From the NCBI RefSeq assembly GCF_000485595.1, contig NW_014577239.1, positions 140,544 to 161,570 of the forward strand: a stretch of 21,027 nt of DNA, read 5' to 3'. Origin of the DNA: Priapulus caudatus (Eukaryota > Priapulida > Priapulimorpha > Priapulimorphida > Priapulidae). A program made the position numbers and the translations under genes. Under the pieces are notes generated by a model. That model saw only the letters and a list, made by a program, of their open reading frames with translations, made no database searches and was not told where the DNA came from. Shown in pieces: positions 8,311-19,164 of this stretch. Each line of letters opens with the position of its first letter. Within the stretch, counting starts at the first letter, position 1.

Positions 8311-11300
8311 TGAACTGATGACCGACTACAATCAAGCTGAAGGGTCTTGCTACAGTACAGAGACATTGAACGCTGATGACGATGCTTTTTATCTCAGGCG
8401 TAGTGGTTGGGAGTTGAAGCTGCGTGACGATTTTGCTACACGTTACAGAAGACACTCATGAAACGCTTGATGGACGTGTACACGTCCCTTCCTATTCAGA
8501 GACCATGAACGTCGTGACGATGTTAACGTCAGAACTGAACGTGATGACGATCGTCTACAAGTACAGATCAGCATGAACGCTTGAATGGACGGATGCCTAG
8601 CTACACCACACAAAGAATGAACGCTTGATGACGATGCTACGACGTACAGATGACCTGAACGCTGAAGACGATGCTCACACACACAACAGACATTCTGAAC
8701 TATCGATGACGATGCTACACACACAGCAGACATGAAGTGCGGCTTGTATTGCTCGACTGCTACACGCTCATACAGAGCACCATGACGTGATGGACGATGT
8801 ACACTGTACGAAACTATGAACGCTTGTCATTGACGCGATGCTACACACACAGCAGAGCATGAAACGCTGGATGACCGATTGCTACACGCATCAGAGACGA
8901 TTGAAACGTGATGACGATTGTACACGACTCAGACATTGAACGCTGATGCGATGCCTACACACACACGCAGAGACATGAAGCGCTGATTGACGTATGCTAC
9001 ACACACAGAGACATGTAACGCTGCGTGGGTGCGATGCTACACACACAGGAGACATGAACGCTTGGTGGTACGATTGATACGACACACAGGAGACAGGAAC
9101 GCTGTCTGCGTGACGGATGCCTACATCACACCGAGACAGTTGAACCTGGTATGACGATGCTACCACACTCAAACAGAGCCCATGAACTCGCTTCCGATGA
9201 CGATTCTCACACACCTAGAGACGTCGATTGAACGCTGCATGACGTATCGCTACACGTACAAGCAGACGATGACAACGCTGTGATGACGCGATGCTGTACA
9301 CGTACCGTATGAGACATGAACGCTTGGATGTACGATTGCTACACGGTACAGAGACCCAACTTTGAACGCTTGATCGTCGAGGATGCGTCACACGCGTACA
9401 GTAGACCATGACGTCTGATGACGATTGCTACCACGCCTACCTAGAGACTATGAACGATCTCGATGATCGGATGTACACGTACAGGACGACTCATGAACGC
9501 TCGATGACGATTCCTGCTAGCACAGGTACAGATACCTGAACGCTGATGACGGACGACGGGTATTTGGCTTAACACTGTACAGGATCGACGCTGGAACGAG
9601 CTCTGATGATCGATGCTACTCACTTGCATCAACAGAGACCATGACGCTGATGACGCATGCTACACGCACAGAGACTGTAGATGAAGTCGCTGCTGATAGA
9701 CGATGCTACTACACTAACACGCGACGCAGACTCTCCTACTGATCACGCCTGAATATGACCTGTATTGCTAACACACATGCTCGCACGAGACTGCACTGCG
9801 CTGATGCACGAACGTGTCTACTCACTACAGCAGGAGTCTTATTGATACGCTTATTGGGCTGACGATCGCTACACACTACAGAGCACTGAACGTTTGTCGG
9901 TGCACGATTCGTCTTTACACACGTACAGTAGACTATGAACGCCATGCGTGGACGATTGCTTATCAAATACATATGAGCGTTACTCTTGACGCTGCATGAC
10001 CGATGCCTACAGCACACACACGCAGAGACATGGAACTCGCTGAATCGATCGACTCTCTATCGTCACACTCACATAAGTGTAGACTCTCGGCGATGAACGC
10101 TGATGACGATTGCTACCAGCACACCTACACCAGGTTCAATGAACTCTCGCTGGTTATGGAGTTCGGTGGAGGATTGCTACACCACACCACAGCACACACA
10201 TCACACACACCACCAACACACACACTATACGCGTGTACACACACACACACACAACACCACCAAGGAGCAAATCTCATCGAACCGCTCGATGACGATGCCG
10301 TATCACGTTTACAGAGACGTATCGAACGCTGATGACTGATGCTCACACGTAATGAACTGAAACCGCGTGATGGACGAATGCTGCTCCACGTACAGAGACT
10401 ATGAACGCTTTCTGTCATTGTACTGTATGCTACGTCACCACACACCACGAGAGACATGAACGCGCTTCGATGACCGGTGGCCTACACACGAGACTCAGAG
10501 ACATTGAAGCTGCTGATGACTGATATTGCTACACGTTAAGATGACGGGTCGAACGCTGATGACGATGCGCTACACACACACGAGACATTGACGTCCTGTG
10601 GTATGCTGAATGCCTGCACACACACACAGAGACCATTAACGGCTGTGACGCATGCTAACACACACTCAGAGGACATTGACGCTGCATTACGTGTGCTACA
10701 CTACACACTCGCGAGAGACGATAGTCGACGACTGATTGACGATTGCTACACCGTCACGAGACGTGATGACTGCTTGATGACGATGCTACACACACAGAGA
10801 GCATGATCACCGCTGTGGATGACGATGCTAACACACACAGAGACATGAACGCTGTGACGATGCTACACGGCACAGGACCATGAACGCGTGATTCGGACCG
10901 AATTGCTACACACGACACAGAGACGATAACGCAGTGACGATGCCTAGCACACACGCACGGGGACGTGACGGCATGACGATGTACACACACCAGAGACACA
11001 GAGACGATGAACGCTGATTGACGATGCTACGACACACAGGAGACATGACACGCTGATGGACGATGGCTACCACCACACACAGAGGACTGATTGAACGCTG
11101 ATGACGATTCGCCTACACGTACAGAGACATGAACGCTGCAATGACCGCGATGCTACACGTCAGAAGACATGAACGCTTGGATGGCGATGCTACAACACAG
11201 ACGGACATGTACGCTGATACGTAGTGTACACCACACAGAGAACTATGAACGCTGATGACTGATGGCTACACTACAGCAGTACTATGACGCCTGATTGACG

Positions 11301-12455
11301 ACTGCTACAGTACACGAGACATGAACGCTTGATGACGATGCGTATCAGTACCAGAGAACCATGAACGTGAGATCGATGGTGCTACACGTACAGAGTACGA
11401 TGAACGCTGATGACGATTGCTTACACCACAGCACAGCAGACATGAACGCTAGATGACGATGTCTATACACGTACAGAGACTATGGAACGCTTAGTGACGA
11501 TGCTGATCACGTACAGAGACATGAACCAGCTTGATGACGATGCCCATACACACCACAGAGACATGTAGACGCTTGATTGACGATGCCTACACACACAGAG
11601 AATGAACGCTGATCGATGCTTACACACACAGAGACTGAACGCTATGACAGATGCTACGCGTCACAGAGATCATGAACCCGGCTTGATGATGACAGATGCT
11701 ACACACAACAGAGACTATGAACGCTGATTGATCGATCGCTACACACACATGAGAAGATGAACGCTTATGTCATGATTCGATGCTATACACGCCCACAGGG
11801 ACATGAATCGCCTGCTGACGATGCCGTGGGCTCACGTACAGAGACGATGTGACACTCGCTGATGACGATGCTAACCGTGACAAGAGACTTGAACGCATTG
11901 ATGATTGATGCTCGCTCCGCGCTCGCAACGCTGATGACGATTATGCCTTACACGTACAGAGACATGAACGCTGATGACGGATGCTACACACACCAGAGAC
12001 TATGAACGCTGAATGAGACCGATGCCTACACGCACAGAGACATGACGACGCTGGATGATCGGATGCTTACACCACAGGAGACATGTAACGCTTGATGACG
12101 AGGTGTACACACATCCACACAGAGACCATGAACGCTGATGGACGATGCACCACGTACAGAGAAACATTGAACGCTTGATGACGATGGCTACAGTACAGAG
12201 AACATGAACGCTGGATTGACAGATGCCTCCACACCCACAGAGTCCTATGACGCTGACTGACGATGCTACGCGTTTACAGAGACGATGAACGCTGATAGAT
12301 GCTAGCACACACTACCACAGAGACCATGAACGACTTTGATGACGATGCTACACACACACCACACACACCACCCACACCACCACACAGCACACACACTCAC
12401 ACATGGCACACACACACACACAGCACGCCCAGACAGAGACATAAAGCGCTGATTG
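8311..12455. repeat. Large 35-bp minisatellite array, indel-riddled copy
   Basis: About 4.1 kb of the same unit as at 1-391 (GAGACATGAACGCTGATGAC core, GATGCTACACACACA tail), in the same orientation, around a hundred copies. Almost every copy has one or more single-base insertions or deletions (for example CATTGAACG, CTTGATGGACG, GATTGCTACAC), so spacing is irregular and mostly longer than 35 bp. Both tail variants seen in the clean array, CACACACA and CACGTACA, recur. Some units are almost clean (near 11100, 11500 and 11960), others barely recognisable (9500-9900, 10000-10450). The pattern fits unpolished long-read sequence over a real array better than ancient decay. The true copy number is therefore unknown. 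Confidence 0.9.
12345..12431. repeat. Degenerate (CA)n tract ending the array
   Basis: A ~85-bp CA-rich tract with scattered insertions just before the last repeat unit. The corresponding CA tract in the clean array (about 353-366) is only ~14 bp. The two arrays therefore differ in true length here, beyond base-level noise. Confidence 0.8.
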
Positions 12456-14200
12456 TGATGGGGGGGGGGGACCCGCGCTGATTCTTAGCACGCCGCATTG
12501 TGTAATCGCCCCGTTACCGTCTGCTGCCGTCGTCTGGCTTACAAGTAGCGCGTAGACGACTTGTCTCTGAGCTGTCCCGAGCAACGGTGAGCGGCGACCC
12601 CGCCAAGCTGCATTCTCGCTGTCTCATCTACCGAATCATCCCGCGCCGTCCTCTCCCTCCCTCCCCTCCTGCCGCGCGCTGACCTTCTGATCGTTCGCTC
12701 CCCTATTTGTTCTTCTTGTGCGTGCATACTCGCGTATCTTATTCTCCTTGTTTTACCTTAATACGATACTGATGTACGATTTTCTTCGTATCTCTATACT
12801 CGCCGTGCTCAGTCGTGTTTTATCGTTGATGGCTGCTCTCCTTGGCCATATCCAGCTATTTGCTGTGTGCTGTGTGTAGTTGCGACGCCCGAGCGGAGGA
12901 ATACTCTTGGTTTCTTCCGCGTCGTTATTTTGGTGTGTTTTTCGCTGTGACGTGAATCCCAATTGCGATTCCACATCGAAGGGTCGGTGGCTTAAATTAA
13001 CTTATATCAATGCGGTGGTCACTGTCCGGGTTCCGTCGTGTGGGCAGTAATTGTAACTACCATTCGACCAGCTTGCAGGCTGTTTTAATATTAGCGGGAT
13101 AGTTTAATTGACAAAGATCGTTTGGGGAGGATCGAGTCAGGTGTTGTCTTGCTGTTTTATAACAGATATCGGCTACCTCGCGTTGGTTTTGCTAGTATTA
13201 GATCTGCTTTCATGACAGACGATTGCAGGCAGCTGTTTAGCATTATATCGTTTTGTCTCTATGGCGAAATCGCTCACCGAAATGAATATGCTTGCGTTCA
13301 GCACGGATTATCAACGTTCAAGCGTTGCGCAATCGTTTGCCACCGTCGTGCTCGCATTCGGCTACCGGCCTGCGTTTGTGGAAAGGTTTAGCCCTGGCAC
13401 ATTTCACGCTAAATAAATGCCGGGCCGACCTACGTTTATTTTAGTGCCGCATTATTTCAGTTGTCTTATAAGTCCCCGCAGACAAAATATAAACGAACGC
13501 TACGACGTTTCACATGCTCGGTAGTGCCTTTGTGTTCTGGCGTTTCTAATGAGTGGGGTGTATGGTCCAATGCTGCGTGCTGGTTGTCGGTTTCAGACTG
13601 CCGAATCTAAGCTTCGTCTGCCGTCGTCTGCGAGCCATCTATTGTAATAAGGCTGCGGACAAAAATAAAAAAAAAAATAGACCAACGCGCCCGCGCAAAT
13701 AATGTCCGTTACGGAGCAGATGTTAGGTCCTTATGCCGACGGTAAAAGAGTTGCTGGGAGAGTGACTCGCCTTCCCCCGACCAGTGCCCCTGTCCCGGCG
13801 CTCCGCTCTAATGCTTGGTGAGTGATCTGTTGACTGATTCCCGGAGCATGGCCTTGCTGCTCGTGCAAGTCATGTGGTAGCGCGCGGGGCGCTCATCGGC
13901 TGACGGAACAATATAAATAATGCACTAACGCATTCCAGTTGCGATGATCCGCGACCTTAATTCCGCGCCAGAGATAGTCTGAGGTGGGCAGAATTAGTTA
14001 TGGGGCGATACGCGTTGTTCGCCAGCTGGCATGTCACGCTTGCGGCCTGGGCCGCGCGGATGGTTCTTGAGCCAGGTTTGCGAGCCCTGATTCAACCCAA
14101 TTTCGCAGGCTGTCCGAGCATGGCTTCACGTGGCGTCCGTTTCAACCTCCAGCGCCTCTTACCCGCGCCTCCGTCCGTCGCGCCTCAGGTCAATCGCCTG
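12456..14200. repeat. Corrupted direct copy of the flank 391-1640
   Basis: It follows the second array exactly as 391-1640 follows the first: G run, then the same succession of landmarks (near-identical at ~12491-12540 vs 419-472; 12943-12965 vs 739-760; 13096-13122 vs 857-883; 13190-13210 vs 930-955; 13965-13990 vs 1465-1483; 14120-14150 vs 1570-1590). The copy takes ~1.74 kb for ~1.25 kb of source because of many extra bases, mostly short insertions. Similarity fades after ~14170. Open frames here, such as the one at 14000-14266, are meaningless. It is either a mis-assembled uncorrected duplicate (favoured) or a true tandem duplication seen through raw-read error. Confidence 0.85.
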
Positions 14201-15135
14201 GGTGTGCTCGGCGGGCGGCAGAGACATAGTCACATGCGGGCCGTGCTCCCGTGCCTCCCGCCCTAATTGTATGAGACCGCGTGTCCGCCGCATTTGCGGG
14301 TCGCGCGCTGGTCCTGTCGCGCTCACTTGTCCTCGCACTGTCGCTCATCCTTCTTTTTCTTTTCTCTCGCTCTCTCTTCTGCTTCTCTGCTCTCTTCTGC
14401 TTCTCTGCTGCCTGGCTCTCTCGCTCGCGTCGCGGTATTTCGTCTCCTTATTTCTCTCCCGGTCCTCGTCTTCCCCTTGCCTTCCCTCTCTCTTCTTCTT
14501 CTCGCGACCTTTCTCTGCGCCAAGAGTGGGGCTGGCGTGATCACTCAAAATCTCTCCATTGTGGCCGTACGCAGATCGGGGATCTCATTCACTCGGTCGG
14601 ATTGGTGCTTTTTTTTTTCGTTCGGCCTCGTTGGCGGCCGTGGACTGGTCGTGTGGCGACGGGTCCGACCGAGGCTGGTCGGTGTATCTCGCGCTCATGC
14701 ACTCTCCCTGGGGGTGGCGGGCTAGTGCGGGGGCGGGCCCGCGTCCGCTGTTGCTACCGATCGGCCGCCCATTCGCTGCATCAAAAAGCGCCGGCGATCT
14801 TACGCAGGGTCATTGTGTAATTTTGTGCGTTTTTCTTCTTTCTCGTGAGCTTTCTTTCTGTGTCCTCTCCTCGCTCTCCCTTACTTCCTTTTCTTGGCTC
14901 GCCGTGTCCCTTCCCTCTTTTCGTACGTCCAGCTTATACGGCTCCCCCAGCCCCTCTCTCCTGTCCTGTCTGTCTTCGTTGTCTCTTGTCTCTCTGTCTC
15001 TCATGTCTCTCTCTCTCTCTCTCTCTCTCTTGTCTCTCTCTCTTCTGCTCTCTCTCTCTCTCTCTCTTCTTTCTCGCTCCTTCTTCTCTCGTCTCTCTCT
15101 TTCTCTCGTCTCTCACCCTCTCCTTTTCTCTGTCA
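14201..15135. other. CT-rich, probably also corrupted sequence
   Basis: Long pyrimidine-rich stretches at ~14330-14520 and ~14832-15135, the latter with (CT)n runs at 15007-15032 and 15049-15066 broken by TT, TG and CG. Between them is GC-rich sequence with no match I can see in the window. Several overlapping long open frames (up to 266 codons) come from Ser/Leu-rich reading of the CT tract and are not genes. The end of the noisy zone is placed near 15135 by eye. Confidence 0.5.
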
Positions 15136-15482
15136 AGTGGATCCGATCGCGCTGGTTAAAGGATTCTATTCAGTTGATATCACAAGCTGGGGACGGTTAT
15201 GGGTTGGAAAAGCGGGCGACAGGTCAGGGGCGCATCAAATCGATCAACTCATCAATAATATATAAAGGTGGTACGCGGGTTGTAGTGAGCTCAAACTCTC
15301 AGCCGAGGTTTCAGTCAAAGGACGGGGAGGGTCGGGCCTGGTTGGGCCGGTGGATCTAGTTTAAGCGGACCGATGCAGATTACGTTGTCTTCGTCATCGC
15401 AGGCTCTGATGGAACACCCCCCACGAGAATTATGCAAAAACGAATAGTGTATGGGTGTTGGTAACTCGGGGAGGAATTGGGA

Positions 15483-15690
15483 TAGAAAAGCAGGAGCTGG
15501 GTGAGGGGCAGGGAGTGAGGGGGAAGGAGAGAGAGCGAGACTGGAGCAGACCCCCACACACATAGAGAGAGACAGGAGCAGGTATACAGGATCGCAGGGA
15601 GAGGGGAGCAGGGTGAAGGACGGAGAGAGCGGCAGCAGCACTGAGAGGGAAAGAGAAAGGGAGCAGGGAGATAGCGAGAGGCGCGCGAAC
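15483..15690. repeat. GA-rich purine tract
   Basis: A purine-rich stretch with repeated GGAGCAGG and GAGAGAGA words, roughly the strand complement in composition of the CT-rich region 14832-15135 that lies ~350 bp to its left. It is simple low-complexity DNA with no coding support. Confidence 0.6.
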
Positions 15691-18600
15691 GAGCGAGTGT
15701 TATTGTTCTATTGCATTCGGATTGGAGTTTCGATCATGTATCAGCGACACGAACTGGAAATTGTTTTGTTTGTGCGAGTCGCGTGTTCTGCCATTGTTCC
15801 TTGTTAATGAGCACATCGTTATGCACTAGTGCGAGCTAATTGAGTCCTCAGAGCTCGTTCGCAGACAACGCCACCCGGGACGTTTAACTGGTTTAAGTGT
15901 TCCGATAGTTATGCCATCGCATGTTTGCCGTCACGAAACTTCTGGCTAGCGACAATAGGCGTGTACCTGCGACGTTGATGGGAAGTCGACCGACAACTAC
16001 GCGCTTAACTAAATATTTTGCTTTTGCTTGCGGCCCCCTGGAGGGGACGGAACGCATCGCTCTGTGTCATATAGAATCGCTAACTCATCTTCTGTTTAAA
16101 CAGCGAAATAAGTGTGCGAGCACGGAAACGATGACTTTGACATGCGTTGAACCCGAATTGCGGGTATCTGTAGATGTAATGAGGTCTAAAACTGGAACGA
16201 TGTTTTAACGGCTGTTATTGCTTCTTCCTCGGTTATACTGTTTCGTGCGAGATTGCGTCTATGATATTGTACATGCCCCGATTAGCGAATGCCCGTGTTT
16301 CCAAGGTTCGTATGTTGCTCTCTACCCAATTTTTAATTAGGTGTCGCGCGCGCGTGTATGCGAGCATAATAACACACGAACTACGTTACGGACCCAGTTC
16401 GATATAGGTTCGGTTCCATGTTCATGGGATAATATATATGCACACACGCACGCACGCACGCACGCACGTTTATCACCGCACATGTTACAGTCGCGATCAT
16501 TGTGTCATCATCGGGGTGGCCTGAAATCTGAGTAATGAAACTGTCGCAGATGAAGAAACGTGCAGCGCTCTGGGTTGCTGGGCCATGCTGCCCTCTGGTT
16601 TTTAGTCCGCATATACATATATACCGGCCATGTAAGTTCTGCAAGACTAGCCTGATTAACGCCAACGTACGCGGGCAGCTGGCACTTCGTTATAACTAAG
16701 TGTGTGCAACTGTCTGAAAGATTTATTCTGTAATATCTTGCCGAATGTGATCCGCGCGGCGCAGGACGCAAGAACGTAGTTAGATAAATAATAAACACGA
16801 TGAGGGTTAGGCCGGCGACACTGGTAGTTGATTTACTGTAGACGTACAAGCGACCCCATGTAGGTATAGTACCCCGGCTGTCCGAATTTAATTAATCTCA
16901 AGTGATTTTTCTCGCAACATGGCTGCCGTTTCCAGATTATTTATTGAAGGTGGGGGAGAGGTGCGGTCGAAAATCGGCTGATTAAACTTATAAATAAGTG
17001 ATGTGCGCGCGCGGTCTGGTAGAGTGAGATAAAGTGCTGTGATTAGACAGTGATACGTTTTTGCAATCTTTCTAGCGGCTCGGGAGTAAGTGGTTTTTCT
17101 CGGCGGGCAAAACGTCGGCACTGCTGCACGGGCGCGCCGCTGTCATGTCGCCCGCGACGTGCTCTCAGCTCTCAGGTTAAAGTCGCTCATCGGCGTCCAT
17201 TAACCGAAATTAAGTTCATTTTGCGTTTTTTTTTTCGGCGCGCGCGGACTCGACTTTGCGAGTGGCCGGTAAATAATGCATCGTTTGAAAAAGGAAATGT
17301 TCCCGCTATATGTCATCAGTAACCAGCTGCTAACGCAACACCACGCGCGCGCGCGGGGCCCCATCCACCTGCCGCTCGTACTATTCAATCGCTCTGGCCA
17401 TCACCCGATGTTCATTTGCTCAGTCGGATCCCTTTTCCCGCTCTGTAACGTTTCCGTCGTTCAAACATTATTGGCTTTAGTCGCACGGTGGGATTTTAGC
17501 ATAATGTGCCGGTTATTTTTCAGGCATGATTATCCGCGCACACTGAGCAGGCATTTTGTGTCCACTTTGCCGGGCATTGCTATTCATCGGCACAGCGCCA
17601 TTGTCCACTCGGCGAGCGCTCGGCAAACACATCCTTCAGCGCAAATGCACCGGAATTATCGCAAATCGTTCTGCGTCTTTTGTGCGATAAAGGAAATCAA
17701 AAATAGTGAAAATATTGTTTTTTCAGCGGCCAAATTGGTCAGAAATATGCCGGGCATCGTCGGTCGGACGGCTAAGCGTATGATTGCGCTCCTCGTCGCG
17801 TTTGTTTTGTCGGTTATTCGTAAACTTCTGCGTTAGGAAATGCTTTCAGCGGTCGCTGGACAATGCGGCCATTGTCCGGCTGCCATTGTCGATCTGTGAC
17901 TCTGGCCGGGCCGTGAATGCTGTGCGCACACCACAATTCTGTCAGATTCCACTGCCCCCTTTGTCGCACAACTTTTTGGCGGCATTCGCGAAGAATTCAC
18001 CTTTTCAGCGGAATTGAATGAAAACGGGTAATTTCTGCTCGTTTATATTGTATTTCACAGCTGCGTCGGCCAATTCGCAAACAATGAGACGATAAAGCTT
18101 CGCATTGACCATCAAGTGAACAGGATTGTGCTTTTGTGAGGGGGAACGCAGCTTTTCGGAGCAAATTATTTCACAAAATTTAAATCATTCAGCTTTTTGA
18201 CGTAAAGATTGTTCAAATTTGGGGCGTATTTGAAAGGTATTTTCGGCGCAAATAGCCGTGCCGTTGACTGATAGAGCCATTTATCGAACGAAAAGTTGTT
18301 GGCACGACAATGCGCATGCCAAACCCATCTGTGAATTAACCTGTAGCTATTCGTCCGTAAGTGTGCAATAAAATATGCATGGTATTTGTCAATAGATTCG
18401 TGAGCATGTCTCACTGAAATTTCCAAACAAAATAGGACACTTTACATTGCTTGCATGTTTTTACGGCGGGGGCAGGGATCATGTAATTGTTCGTGTAATT
18501 GCAAGGGGTTTGAATGTCTGTTTGATTATATGAATATAAACGATATGAGGTGTCAGCTGGTTCTATTCGGAGCTTCTGTGAATATTTTTACAATATAGAT

Positions 18601-18720
18601 ATCGTTTTAAAATGTAAGCGGCATAACCGATTTCATTTGCACCCTATAGACTTATATTATCCTCTATTATTTATTATATAGAAGGGTGAGCACATTGTTT
18701 ATTTTAATTGTGTTATTTAT
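15691..18720. other. Intronic non-coding stretch
   Basis: No exon with good flanking splice sites, RNA gene or complete transposon was recognised. Contents are an (ACGC)n microsatellite at 16440-16468; a CpG-rich section at ~17080-17370; the longest open frame of the clean part at 17276-17836 (186 codons), which lacks recognisable motifs; and TTTCAGCGG at 17721-17729, 17844-17852 and 18003-18011. The composition shifts to AT-rich after ~18150. Confidence 0.5.
16440..16468. repeat. (ACGC)n microsatellite
   Basis: About six pure GCAC units preceded by ACACAC, the same motif as at 4338-4366. Confidence 0.9.
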
Positions 18721-18721
18721 C

Positions 18722-18738
18722 ATATATATATATATATA
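18722..18738. repeat. (AT)n tract
   Basis: A short pure TA alternation immediately left of a GT/GC stretch and the 18774-18821 hairpin. A matching TATATATA lies at 18829-18837, to the right of the hairpin. Confidence 0.85.
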
Positions 18739-18773
18739 ACACACGCGCGTGCGTGCGAGCGTATGTGTGTGTG

Positions 18774-18821
18774 AGGCTTCACAACAACAGAATGTGAACA
18801 TTTTCTGTCGTTGTGAAGCCT
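18774..18821. repeat. Hairpin with 19-bp arms and 10-nt loop
   Basis: AGGCTTCACAACAACAGAA (18774-18792) pairs with TTCTGTCGTTGTGAAGCCT (18803-18821) at 18 of 19 positions; the single mismatch is A opposite C. The loop is 10 nt. Alternating TATA and GT/TG tracts flank it on both sides. It could be a tiny palindromic transposon relic, a small-RNA precursor or a replication-slippage product. The stem is shorter than a usual animal microRNA precursor unless the flanking tracts also pair. Confidence 0.85.
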
Positions 18822-18846
18822 GACAGGATATATATATACCTATACA

Positions 18847-18964
18847 TGTGTGTGTGTGGTGTGTGTGTGTGTGTGTGGTGTGTGTGTGTGTGTGTGCGTG
18901 TGCGTGTGGCGTGCGTGTGCGTGTGCGTGTGCGTGTGCGTGCGCGTGCGCGTGCGTGTGTGTGT
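18847..18964. repeat. (TG)n/(CGTG)n compound microsatellite
   Basis: A pure TG alternation with a few GG breaks (18858, 18879) changing to CGTGTG and CGTGCG units after ~18897. It is a Z-DNA-prone tract ~100 bp upstream of exon B and is not its polypyrimidine tract. Confidence 0.95.
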
Positions 18965-19061
18965 ATTCTTTTCATTTATTCATTTTGACATATTGAGAAT
19001 GCAATAGGATGCATTTGGACAATGTCATAATATGATGCAATTTTCATTATTTTCATTGTAG

Positions 19062-19164
19062 AGTGACATCCCTCGTACACCAGAAGAGGCTGCTACTCGC
19101 CTTATGATGGTCATGGAAAACTATGTATTGCTGAACAGCGAAATGCACGACATCGCAAGAAAGG
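19062..19164 (+). CDS. Candidate internal exon B of an unrecognised protein gene
   Basis: A 103-nt internal exon. The acceptor is a T-rich run at 19041-19058 ending in TAG at 19059-19061. The donor is AAGG|GTAGGT with GT at 19165. Only the frame starting at 19062 is open; the other two hit TGA. It encodes 34 residues starting SDIPRTPEEAATRLMMVMEN, continuing YVLLNSEMHDIARK, plus one base of the next codon. The phase at its start (0) matches the end of exon A. The peptide reads as a short proline-containing linker followed by a helix rich in Met, Leu and acidic residues. A second AG two bases downstream makes a tandem acceptor (TAGAG), but its use would break the frame with exon A. The family is not recognised. 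The following exons lie right of the window. Confidence 0.75.

Larger units (their letters stand above)
3664..19061 (+). other. Inferred intron (~15.4 kb) between exons A and B
   Basis: It starts GTAGGT and ends TTCATTGTAG, so the ends fit the GT-AG rule. Its existence rests on the phase match of the two flanking exon candidates and on finding no other convincing exon between them. The length is unreliable because 8.2-15.1 kb appears to be corrupted, partly duplicated sequence. Any exon inside that corrupted part would have been destroyed by indels and could not be seen. Confidence 0.5.

Noticed and set aside
8311-12455. CRISPR-like array (regular short repeats over 4 kb)
   Set aside because: There are no unique spacers; the repeat is continuous head to tail, and the irregular spacing comes from single-base indels. 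The surrounding DNA is eukaryotic.
14281-15359. Long overlapping open frames of 179 and 266 codons
   Set aside because: They are Ser/Leu-rich readings of CT-rich, probably corrupted sequence; several frames are open at once, as expected for low complexity.
17276-17836. 186-codon open frame as a gene or retrocopy
   Set aside because: There are no recognisable motifs, no flanking splice signals in frame and no poly-A or target duplications. It is probably chance in a GC-rich intron, though it is the longest frame in the clean sequence.
19062-19064. Alternative tandem acceptor (TAGAG) starting exon B at 19064
   Set aside because: It would require exon A to end with two leftover bases, in a frame that has an immediate TGA, so it cannot join exon A productively.
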